In this document: in pieces, positions 27,152-37,482 of the stretch
How the letters are laid out: each line of letters opens with the position of its first letter
How positions within the stretch are numbered: the stretch's first letter is position 1
Assembly: GCA_051294375.1 (NCBI GenBank)
Contig: CM119266.1
Coordinates: 14,906,999-14,970,998 of the forward strand
Direction of reading: 5' to 3'
DNA from: Paraspadella gotoi
Lineage: Eukaryota > Chaetognatha
DNA length: 64,000 nucleotides
Position numbers and translations under genes: made by a program
The notes under the pieces: model-generated
The model's database searches: none
Told to the model about the DNA's origin: nothing
What the model saw: only the letters and a program-made list of their open reading frames with translations

Positions 27152-27903
27152 CTCTCTCCTCTTCTTTCTCTACCGGTATAACGCTTGAAAGCGGCGGGTG
27201 GAATGACCTTGCTGTTGTGCCTGTCGCTAAAGCTTGCTGGAAGCGAAAGCCTGCAGCCCTTCCAGCATCTCCTCGCGGCGGACCCTCGGCAAACTGTTTG
27301 GATGCCAGGACCCGCCAGCTGCTTGACTCGTGTATCGTTTGACATTTTTGGGCTGTCAAATCAGAATTCGATTATTAATTTAAAGTGACCGGAAAAAGAT
27401 TAATGATTGATTTGGACTACTTTGTAAGTTTTTTTTGGGTATGGTATTGTACTGCTCGTATAACCGAATACAGACTACTTCGTGATAAGTTATTCTCTAA
27501 TTGTACATTCCAATGTGGGCTTTGAGGAAAAATACAGGAATCCGTAAAAAAAGACAAATACAAAAACGAGAAATATAAATTTAGCAAACCTCAACATGTA
27601 GGCCGCGTTTAGACGCGCTCGAATTCTTTCCCCTTTCTCGAAGCACAGATGGATGATGTCGACCACATTCTCCGCCCGACGCCTTGGTCGCGCTCTTCTT
27701 GAGTACGCTAAAACAAAAAACAAAATAGAAGAGCGTCGCCAGTTAATCCACGAAATGATGAAAGAGAAGTATGGCTCATTTGAATATGGTATACAGATAA
27801 CAAATACATTTAGATAACATCTACATTCGATTGTCGACAGAATCGCGTTCGAAGTCGACTGCCAGCGTACGACTTCGACGCGCTCACTTGGCAAGCGAAT
27901 CAT
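26183..27903 (-). pseudogene. second, frame-broken copy of the DUF4476-like gene
   Basis: Corresponds exon by exon to 11119-12672. The final exon with the HHGGG-type tail and stop, the Pro-rich exon, the CQTIT/LSDRHN exon and the CFEKG exon are all recognisable, but each carries frameshifting single-base indels. The candidate first exon is the worst preserved. The indel density is the same in coding and non-coding parts of this copy, which points to sequencing or gap-filling error rather than decay after duplication. I label it a pseudogene only as the literal reading of the sequence. Confidence 0.6.
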
Positions 27904-28579
27904 ATTAATATAAGTTAAAAAACTAAATTAAAAGAAGATAAAAAAGAAAACTAGAAATAAATAGTAGTTAAAATAATTTTATATTACGGTTTTTTATTTA
28001 TTTTATGGCTTCAGTCGAAGCTCATCAATAACTGAATCAATAAACTAAAAGAGTGAAGTTATCGATTGTTTTCCTACTTAAAATGAAGTCCGCCCGAGCA
28101 TCAGATCAGGAACAGATAGAGATGCAAGATGAGATCAAGATCAGATCAATCTTTGTAAACTTAATCATCCAGATTACTCATCACAGTCGGTCATCAATTT
28201 ATCATACTTCAATCTTTCGACGTTCGTCGTCCACTCTCTAATCTCGTCTTTAACGTCCATAGACTCGAGAATAATTATCCTCGCATACTTTTTTACCATC
28301 GGATCAAAATTTCATAGACAGCCGGAGTAGAATAGGTATTGTATATGTATTTATATCTTAGGAAGAACGACTAAAAAAAAAAAAGGAGCAGACGCATCGT
28401 CGCGATTATCCTATTTATTTTATTTTGCTTTTTCTTCTGTCTTCTTGCTGCTTTTTAATACAAAAAAAATTGCGCGAAATAAAAAGCATAGAGAAAGATC
28501 TCTCTAGCATAGTTATCCACTCTCCAATGCAACTATATAGCATATCGAGAACAGAAAAGCAAGAATGACAAGGCATAAT

Positions 28580-28649
<70 letters not shown>

Positions 28650-28821
28650 ATCCTCTTCTCTCTCTCTCTTGTCTTCGATCTCTCTCTCTCTCTCTCCTTC
28701 TCTCCTCTTCTTTTTCAAGTCCCGATTCCATCGAACGCGTTGAAATTTGGAAAAAAGGATCGTTTCTTTTTTTTATTCTCGTAAATGGAAATAGACGGGA
28801 TTTTGTTGGGTTCGTATCCTA

Positions 28822-28846
28822 NNNNNNNNNNNNNNNNNNNNNNNNN
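28822..28846. other. 25-N gap that hides no sequence
   Basis: The left flank ends TATCCTA and the right flank begins GAGGGGCTGAG. Copy A1 reads continuously GATCCTAGAGGGGCTGAG at ~13510. The N run is therefore a join mark, not missing DNA. Confidence 0.9.
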
Positions 28847-30005
28847 GAGGGGCTGAGAGGGTGGGGGGTGAGAGGGTGGGAAATCCGAACTGAGAAGAGC
28901 GAACAGGGTGAGGTTGTTGGGAAGGGTAAGTTGAACGGGTAAGGCGGAGAGAAACGAATTATTTCTTCAGCTTGGGGGTTGGGAGATTAAAGCGGTGAGG
29001 GATTGATTTATTTTTATCTGACAAAGAAACTCGGTTGTAATCCTTTACTGAGCTGTATTGAACAGCCGATGATCTATAAAAAATATTTAAGATATTATAA
29101 TTATCATCGCAAAAACTCTTACGTTAAATGTTAATCGTAATGTAACTTGTAAATACTAAAATTATACCTCATTTTTGTGTCGACGAGATTCATTTTGGTA
29201 CGGCTTTGGCCCCCCAGAAGGCGTTTACCTACCCCAGTTTTCTCAAACTCCCTTACCCACAGTGTTCTCATCCTCCCTTGCCCTCTCTCTCGCGCCTCAG
29301 GTTCCCGTCGGGAATCTCGGACCGCGAATTAATTCCAAAGCCTTTTTCTTTCTGCCGACGCTCGACGAAGGTTCGGGACGGCGATGCCGACGTCGGTGTC
29401 CCGGCAGATTGCCGACGCTAACCGCCTCGATCCTGGAGCGGGTTTGGGCCGGATATCGCTCGTTTGGGATAAAAGGGAAACCTTAATGAGAATTGATAGG
29501 AGAGTCCGTAATTTCGATTTTTCTCGAGATTCCTAGTGGATGGTCCGTGGTTAATGTGGTTGTGTGTGGGCGACGAGTGGTTTGGACGAAGACGAGGAAA
29601 GGTTGTGTGGGCGGCCTCCCGGGGGAAGGACCCGAGGATAGAGAAGGTCAAAAAGGTCAAGAGAGGAAAAAAAAAAGGAAAAGGGGAAGAGAGGAATGGA
29701 ATAAGGAAAAGGGGAAGAAGAGAGAGGAAAAAATTTAAAGGAGTGAAAACGAGGGTTTCTCCAAGTTTTAGTAAAAAATATTTTCCCGCGAAAATTTCAT
29801 TTTACTTTTTATCATTATTGATAGGATAGCGACGAATTAGCAGACAATCAAAACCCAAATGGCGTCGACGATACTCACTCCGATCCTTTATAAAATTCTT
29901 TAGATTCATTGACTTCGTTTAAATATTTCACCATGGCGCATGCGTGGAATTCGGGCGTCATAGTCTCTGCGAATTAATTATTTAAGTCGAGCAATAAAAA
30001 AAAAA

Positions 30006-30167
30006 NNNNNNNNNNNNNNNNNNNNNNNNNNNNNNNNNNNNNNNNNNNNNNNNNNNNNNNNNNNNNNNNNNNNNNNNNNNNNNNNNNNNNNNNNNNNNNN
30101 NNNNNNNNNNNNNNNNNNNNNNNNNNNNNNNNNNNNNNNNNNNNNNNNNNNNNNNNNNNNNNNNNNN
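30006..30167. other. assembly gap (162 N) after poly-A
   Basis: In copy A1 the matching interval is only about 60 bp (an A-run, then AAAGTGAGAGAACAGAG and a G-run). The N count overestimates the gap. Another 162-N gap after an A-run occurs at 56612. Confidence 0.9.
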
Positions 30168-30808
30168 CGACGAAAAACCAAATGTGCAGCTGAAAGCATT
30201 TCGCCTCATTTTAAATTCTTGTTTCGGTCGTCGTCGTCGTCGTCGTCGTCGTCGTCCTTTTGATTAGTTCATCGTTCCTCAGCTGAGGATTGCATCGATT
30301 GGACCAGCGAAGATTCTGCTTAAGACGAGTGGAGGGAGGGCGAGGACCGGGGCGGGTGGGTGCTGTGGATTGGAAGTTGAAAATTCGTTGATGAGGGAAA
30401 CGAACGCGGGGAAGGTAAGTTCAATTTTCGGGACAAGGGTAAGAAACATTGGCGGGTTGTTGAAGCAAAGTAGGATGGAAAAGATGAGTGACCGAACGTC
30501 GGTGGGATGAGGGAGTGAAATGGTTCAGCCAAAGAAAAACATTATCGGAAAAAGAAAAGAAAAAAAAACCGCGAACATATACAGTCGATGTTTTTCTCAT
30601 GAAAGCCTCGACATGAAAAAAAAAAGCTAATCTCGGCTAATAAAGGTCAGTTGGGGTCAAGAGGTCAAACCTGCTGGCAAGTGATTTGAAAGGGTCAAGG
30701 ATCAACGTGAGCCCTACTTTCATCACTCACCGCCGACCGGAAATTAGAATGACATAAAAAGAAAGCTCGCAGCGCTGTCTATCTTTTTTCTCTTTCCTTT
30801 TCGCCATC

Positions 30809-30816
30809 TCTCTCTT

Positions 30817-30902
<86 letters not shown>
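30809..30902. repeat. (CT)n microsatellite
   Basis: About 45 uninterrupted CT units. In copy A1 (15555-15675) the same place holds an interrupted CT block with GTCGTC and CGATCG islands, so the two copies differ in structure here. Confidence 0.95.
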
Positions 30903-30909
<7 letters not shown>

Positions 30910-31370
30910 CTTTCCGACCTCCTCTCTCTAAATCAACGGCGTGTAAACTTTAAAGCCTCTGAGACAAAGAGACATTACGTGAAATGACCATAAGGAAAGC
31001 TGGACCAGATCGAACGGGGGGAGCGTGAAGAAAGGGGGGAGGTGGATCGTTGGGAAATTTTCCACTGATAACATCAATTTGCGTTAACTACCGTTAATAA
31101 TGCGCGGTTCGTCGATTTTTTAATTAATAAACAATAAATAAGAATGAAAAGAACGAAACATAAACCGTTCAAGTTCGAGATTTTCTCTTTCCTCGCACGA
31201 TTCCATTTTTAAGGTTTCTATTTCAAGCTCAGCGGTCCCCCCAGAAGTTCGCCTACTCATGAAAAATAACTCAAAAATAAAATACTACATCGGAAATAAA
31301 TTATTTTTTTCTCTCTCTCTCTATCTTACGCGGAGTAACTCGAGCCAAATAAAAGGAGAGAGCGAGAGAG

Positions 31371-31622
31371 ATGGAGAGGCAGGGCCAGGGCGATCGGAGA
31401 GAGGGAGGCACGAAGCAAAATTTTAATGCCTCTGGCGGCGAAGAAGGAAAACTGCTGACGGTGGAAATATTGCTTAATGCAAAGGAGAAACGAGAGAGAG
31501 AGAGAGACCGAGCGAAAGGGTACAGAGTGAAAAAGAAAAAAAAGAGCAACAAACAAAATTTTGACCCTTTGACACGCAGCGCCACGAGCGGGAGGAAGAG
31601 AAAAACTCATTCGGCAAAATGA
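31371..31622 (+). CDS. candidate 83-residue basic hydrophilic protein
   Basis: Starts at a true ATG just after a GA-rich patch and runs to TGA. The sequence is hydrophilic. It contains GGTKQNFNASGGEEGKLLTV and, later, KKKKKSNKQNFDPLTR, so the tetrapeptide KQNF occurs twice. GRKRK near the end could be a nuclear-localisation signal. The middle includes a short ERERER part from a GA tract. The stop overlaps a second ATG (ATGAACGACGCC, ~31619), whose frame reads MNDAIKICATLSSERK before entering a GA repeat. Unrecognised; could be a chance ORF. Confidence 0.25.
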   Translation: MERQGQGDRREGGTKQNFNASGGEEGKLLTVEILLNAKEKRERERDRAKGYRVKKKKKSNKQNFDPLTRSATSGRKRKTHSAK

Positions 31623-31664
31623 ACGACGCCATAAAAATTTGCGCTACGCTTTCATCCGAGCGGA

Positions 31665-31669
<5 letters not shown>

Positions 31670-31732
<63 letters not shown>
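31670..31732. repeat. (GA)n microsatellite
   Basis: About 31 GA units downstream of the candidate basic ORF. Confidence 0.95.
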
Positions 31733-31735
<3 letters not shown>

Positions 31736-32058
31736 GTACATAAAACGAAATTATTGAAAATTCCATAGGAAAGTCTCGAAAAATTGTTTCAGTGTCCCCA
31801 GGATATTCCACTGCGATAAATAAACATTTCTCCTTGTCTCTATCTCGATATCTCTGCCTCTCCTTCTCTCGCTCTGCCATAAAACAATAAATATAACGCG
31901 TTCCAGCCTCATATCCAATTCGCCATTATTTCTTTTCTCTCGATCCTGACTTTAACCCCGCAAGCCTCATTCTGGCGCCGATGTAAGTCGCTTCGCCTCA
32001 TAAAACAAAATCGACGCATTTTCATACGTCGTCGTCGTCGTTGCGGTTATTCTAGTTA

Positions 32059-32344
32059 NNNNNNNNNNNNNNNNNNNNNNNNNNNNNNNNNNNNNNNNNN
32101 NNNNNNNNNNNNNNNNNNNNNNNNNNNNNNNNNNNNNNNNNNNNNNNNNNNNNNNNNNNNNNNNNNNNNNNNNNNNNNNNNNNNNNNNNNNNNNNNNNNN
32201 NNNNNNNNNNNNNNNNNNNNNNNNNNNNNNNNNNNNNNNNNNNNNNNNNNNNNNNNNNNNNNNNNNNNNNNNNNNNNNNNNNNNNNNNNNNNNNNNNNNN
32301 NNNNNNNNNNNNNNNNNNNNNNNNNNNNNNNNNNNNNNNNNNNN
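32059..32344. other. assembly gap (286 N)
   Basis: Ends directly at a GA tract. Confidence 0.99.
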
Positions 32345-32376
<32 letters not shown>

Positions 32377-33857
32377 GAGCTCTTCGCGCTTCATTATTTT
32401 TAAAGGTGGGGTACCTCTTTTGTTTCCGAGGCTGAGGTGAGTTAGAGAGGGAAGAGGTGACAGGAGAGTGGCATCAGATGCGAAAAAGAGAGAAAGTCTA
32501 TCGGGTAAGGAGTGGAGGTTTCGCGAGGAGATGGCGCTCTAAACTGTGCAACACAATTATGGTAAACATTGAGAAAATTGCTCTGAAATTTGGAGACATT
32601 GAAAGTTGTCTCTCAAACGATTTCGCGTTTTCGGAACTTTAAAAAGTCGAAGATTGAAGTCAATGTCTGTTGAGCGAGTAAAATTAAAGTCGAATTCTTG
32701 CGCTCTTCTTTTTTATTTGCTTTTTTGATGTTTTATGCTCCTCATCCTGTTTTGAAAAGACTAATAGAATCTCTTGTACGATTTCTCTTGTCCATTTTCT
32801 CTCTTTTCTATTCTTTCGCGATATTCATACCTCTTTCCTATTCGTTTCTCCGTTCCGGAGTGAGAAAGGAAATTAACATAAAATTTCTTAAACTCTTTTC
32901 ATCCTAAACGCAGTCCACTCAACTCTCAAAACTCCAGCCGTGTACCATCCCGCTTTAATATTCCTAACGCCCGTTTCAATCTATTCTCTCGACCTAGTCA
33001 GCTAACTTGTTGACTTATCCATATCGCTCCCACCGTTCCATACTTCAACATTCAACATTCTATCTTCAAATTCATCCCCTACCAGCTTCATCTAACCCCA
33101 TCGTTCACTACCGGCTCCCGAGGATCCCCTTTTCCAAATCCCATCGCTCGCTTTACCCTCTTTTCCAGGCCGCTTCTTTACGAAAACCCAATTGTCGCTC
33201 AAAGCCCGATCCCCTGCCCGCTTCTTCATCCCTTCGCCCGCGTCGTCTCCTTCGTCCGCTTCTCCGGAACGCCGCCGGGGGGACGCCGACGCCAGCGTTA
33301 TCCGGTCCGAAGAAACGAGGACGAAAAAACCTCATTGAAAAACGGGTCCGTCCCCAAACTAGATTTATTACCATATCAATGAAAACGGTGAGAAAGAGAG
33401 GAGNNNNNNNNNNAGAGATAGGAATAAGAAATTATAAAAAGAAGAGTTTGTGATTGTTGTTCACTACTGGGTGGACCGCGTGAGTAGACCAATCATGAAA
33501 AGAGGATTAACTTCGGTTTATTTAATAATATTTTTAATTATTGCAGGCCGAAAATTAGAAATGGTTATTTCAGATGATTTATCTCCCCGGACGAGATCGG
33601 TTCTAATCAGCCATTCATCATTTCGCTGCACCTGGATTCTTTTCCTCGCTACCAGGGTTGCGGGGCGGAGGTAGGATCGGGTTGGTAGGAAAGAGTTGGC
33701 TCTGGAAGGTTGTTTGCAAGAGTAATACTGGGTTGTAATGGAGAGGAGATGTTGGAATCGGACGGGAGGACATAGGATCCGATGGATAGCTTGAGTAGAG
33801 GTGGTCGAAGTTGATTTAACAGGGAATAGGTGGAGTAAGAGAAGATGAGGATTGCAG

Positions 33858-34097
33858 AAGGCGAGGGCGGCGGCAGCAGCGGCGGCAGCGGCGGCGGAGA
33901 GGACGGCGGCGGCAGATGTAGGGCGGCGAGAAAAGCGCCGCCTATCTCTCGAGCAATCGTGGAAGGATTTCGTCGGATTAGAATGTAGAGCGATCGCGAC
34001 GATCATGAACGAGACGATGAGAATTTCGCCGATCGTTCGCGTCACGCGTTACGCGTCACAAATCACGCGTTACGTTTCTCGTACGATTAACGCGTAA
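33858..34097 (+). CDS. candidate terminal exon, alanine-rich
   Basis: Follows a possible acceptor (GAGGATTGCAG). About 79 codons: a KARAAAA run, then AERTAAADVGRREKRRLSLE, then a mixed part QSWKDFVGLECRAIATIMNE, and a tail encoded by MluI-like ACGCGT repeats up to TAA. The middle is protein-like, but the tail is repeat-derived and the pyrimidine tract is weak. Confidence 0.18.
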   Translation, partial: KARAAAAAAAAAAERTAAADVGRREKRRLSLEQSWKDFVGLECRAIATIMNETMRISPIVRVTRYASQITRYVSRTINA

Positions 34098-34113
34098 AAA
34101 AAGAGAAACGTAA
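34070..34113. other. perfect 11-bp inverted repeat, hairpin
   Basis: Arms TTACGTTTCTC (34070-34080) and GAGAAACGTAA (34103-34113) are exact reverse complements around a 22-nt loop. It sits just after a cluster of ACGCGT-type repeats. Role unknown. Confidence 0.7.
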
Positions 34114-34647
34114 TTCTTTTTTTCGTTTAATGTTACGTTTTACGCTCGAACGAGACTAGGGTTACATTTGACGCTCTACATCGAGCTCAAGACAAATTTT
34201 AATCGTAATGATGATCGCCATCCGGGTCTTTAATTTCTTTGTTCTTTTGTCCGAAACTTTTGTTTCGTTTTGGCCGTCGAATCGCGACGTAACAAGTTTA
34301 TTCAATGTCGCTATTACGCAATTTATTGTAATTCTTAATTATTAACTCAATATTTCTTTTTAGATTGTCTTCCGTTTTGATTTTTTTTTTTTTTTTTCAC
34401 GCTTTATAAATGGATATCAAAATCATGAAGAAGAATATGATTCAATCTCTTTACTTCATCTGTTTTCAAAATTTTTTTAACAGTTTCTTCAGGTTTGGAA
34501 TGGGCGTTCTTGTTTTATAGATGGCGGCATTTTGGCTTTACTATTGTTTCCGTTAATAGATTATAACACGCTAATATTCAGGTTAGCGACGGAATTATAT
34601 TCAGCTTTCATTTTTTCGTTCTGATGTTGCGCGAACATCGTCATCGC

Positions 34648-34701
<54 letters not shown>
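34648..34701. repeat. (CAT)18 tract
   Basis: Eighteen CAT units. Copy D2 has 28 at the same place. Confidence 0.95.
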
Positions 34702-34704
<3 letters not shown>

Positions 34705-37167
34705 TCTTACCTCGCCTTTTCTTTATTCATTTATGATATCGTCTTCATCTGCGCCGTCGTCGTCGTCGTCGTCGTCGTCATTGTCGTCGTCGCGCCATCT
34801 TCTCTTTTATCGTCGTCATCGAATTCGTTTGAAAAGAGGCGCTGGCGTCAAATGCAGAATCTTCGATAATTCATGAGGCCGTCAACAATCCATCTCGGCT
34901 CAGTTACTGAAGTTATAGTTTCCCTTCTGTTTCTAATTCTCAGTCTTCCACTTGCCATCTTACACTCCTGTTTCTTGTTTTTTCCCTTTCCATTCACCGT
35001 AGTGGCTCGTAAAAGAAAATGAATGTGTCAGAGAATAATACCTTATACCGCGTACCTTGCACCAGATACATGTATACAGCTTAAACCGCCTTTTATAATA
35101 AAACTTACAACGTCAACTTGATTTATAATTGACAAACTTCATCTCATCATTAAATAACCCAATCATTCAACTGCCTTCTTTCTCCTCTCCCCCACCCTAT
35201 CGCTTCTTCGCATTCGATTTTCAAACCACCATTCCAATTCTCGCGGCGATTTCTCCCCTCCCCCTCCCGTCCCTCTCCCGGTCACGCCTTTGAGTCCGTC
35301 TCATCCTCTCGTCAATCTGGTCCACTTTTCCGTTTTAATTCCCGGCGCCGTGGCGCCCCTCTTTCTCTCCCATCTCTCCGTCTCCCATTACTCCTTATTC
35401 TGATGAGAATGATTTTAAAAACAACTCGCTCGACGGCCGCTTCCCAACCTTACCACAACCTTTCCATTGCCTCACCGCTTCATTTCACGCTCACCAGCTT
35501 TCACCTCCACTCCTCACCTCAGTTCCCAGTCCTCACAGCTCCCCTCTGCCAACCTCATCTTCCCCCTTCCCACCCACTTCCCTCGATGCCTCGACTGCCT
35601 CGTTTTACTTATGCATTCCGAGTTGCGTCTTTTTCTCCTTCAGTCTTTATTCATCCTCGTCCCCGCCGCCAAAGGATTCCAATTAATTTCTTCTCTTCTT
35701 CGTTGTCGTCGGCGTCGTTGTCGTCTTCTACGTCATCCTGCTCTTTTATAGTTGAATTTCAATGTCTGTAGTACATCGTAACAGATGATGTTTTTAAATT
35801 TTAACTTCGGTACTGTAGATGTGGTTCTAGAGTAGTTGAGAGAGAGAGAGAAAGAGAGATAAAGAGAGAGAGATAAAGAGAGAGAGAAAGAAAGAAAGAG
35901 AAAATAAAAAAAATCCTTTCCTTCGTTAATTTTAAGGAACTTTTGTCCTTTCGTTCGCACGAATGCTCCTCTTAAATCGCGTCAAGTTGGACGTCGAGGC
36001 GGCTTCCGCTCCGAGGCCGCCTGGGCGTGTCCCCGCGACCTCCCCAAGATCAGAGGACACGCACTCCCTGTCCCTTTCTCAGACTCAATCCTTTATTTTC
36101 TTCCTGATAGGGATCGATGTTCAACTCTGCCTTTCGACAAAAAACGTACGAAATTGAGTCGGTCTCAACTTTCCTCCCGATTCCTCGACCATCAGTGTTT
36201 TTTTTTTTACAAACTCGCTCCTCTCTCCCCGTCCCGCCGTCCCGCCGTCCCGCCTCCACGCTTTCGTCTCCCTTCCCCACCCCCACGTGACCGCACCCTC
36301 AGCAAAGGACCCTCGTTCCCCCCCCCCACGTTCCTCCCTTCCCGGTTTCGCCCTTCGCCCCTCACGCACGAGTAGTCACCTTAAAACCCGCGAACCTCAT
36401 CAAGTGGCCGCTTCTCCCGGTCGCGGGCGTCTCGGGGCTTGGGGGGGGGGGAAAGAATGGGGGGGGAGGGGGAAAATGAGGGGGACACTTTGGCCTTTAA
36501 ATCGCGTCGTACGCGAAGCCCTTACTAAAGAATAAAAAAAAAAGTCAAAGGAAAGGGAGGCGATGGAAGGGATGAGGGAAAAAAAAATGAAGAAATGGAA
36601 GAGAAACGAGAAAGAAATAAAAGGAAATAAAAGGAAATGGATGAAATAGGGGGAAAATATGGGAAGAGATGAGAATTGAAGTTTCACCTTTGACCCTGAA
36701 GATTATTTATCATTTAATGTCATTTAATATCATAAAATATCATCTACGTTATTGAGCACAATTTACTGGTGTAATCGAACATTTTTTTTATAATGAAATT
36801 TTGCTCTTTACTCGAGCTTATCTTTTTGAGTACTATCTGAGTAATTTTTAATCCTATTTCTGACTCTCTACTATTTTCATATTCCTATTCATAATAAAGT
36901 AATTGCTTTCAAAGGAATGACTGAATAGTTTTAGAACTATCATAATAATATTATTGCTATAATTACTATTACCTAAAACGTAATGTTTAATTGCTAAACA
37001 AAAACCTTTTTTTATCGTCTTGGAAAGAAATAACAACGACAACGTCGCGTCAATCCAAACTGTCCCTCGGTTTTCCAATTTCGGGCCAACTCTCTTTTTT
37101 TCTTTTTCTTAGAAAAGAAGGGGGAGGGGGAGAAGCGCGCTCGTAAATAGTGAAATTTCTTTCCCTC

Positions 37168-37168
37168 A

Positions 37169-37264
<96 letters not shown>
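37168..37264. repeat. (CT)n microsatellite in D copy 1
   Basis: About 48 CT units, matched by a tract of similar length in copy D2 (45085-45181). Confidence 0.96.
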
Positions 37265-37267
<3 letters not shown>

Positions 37268-37482
37268 CTCTCTCTTTTTTTTTCAGTTCTTCCGTTTCCA
37301 ATTTTTTAAATATATTTTTTCCTGCAGCAGTGTTCCCAGCTGCCGTCCATCCGTGTCCGGCTGCTGGAGCTTAAAAAACCAGCTGCTGCGGGCGCTGCAG
37401 TCCGTTTCGACTTTCTCCGCATCGCTGGCCGCTGCGTCGTGGCGACGGGACGCCGCTGTTACGCGCTGGATACAACTCTCTC

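Larger units (their letters stand above)
22151..31217 (+). repeat. long direct duplication A, copy 2 (indel-rich)
   Basis: Colinear with 7361-15996. Before the 25-N gap at 28822 the differences are mostly extra bases; after it they are mostly missing bases. It includes gaps at 28822-28846 and 30006-30167. The copy ends after TTTTTAAGG, and unique DNA follows. Its sequence quality looks lower than copy 1. Confidence 0.95.
31733..34292. other. unique spacer between duplications A and D
   Basis: Contains gaps at 32059-32344 and 33404-33413 and a GA tract at 32345-32374. A short frame near 32480 ends at a good donor (CTATCGG|GTAAGG). CT-rich DNA with no convincing frame follows, then the alanine-rich exon candidate at 33858. 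Confidence 0.5.
34293..37482 (+). repeat. direct duplication D, copy 1
   Basis: Recurs at 42272-45400 with few differences. The left break is at CAAGTTTATTC. On the right, copy 1 passes from CTGGATACAACTCTCTCTCT straight into satellite array 2, whereas copy 2 continues into a long CT tract. The two copies differ by CAT repeat length, a ~90-bp segment present here at ~36820-36909, and scattered 1-bp indels. No frame is conserved across both copies over any length. Confidence 0.96.

Noticed and set aside
26110-27388. Separate novel genes in A copy 2
   Set aside because: They are frame-shifted fragments and shadows of the second DUF4476-like copy.
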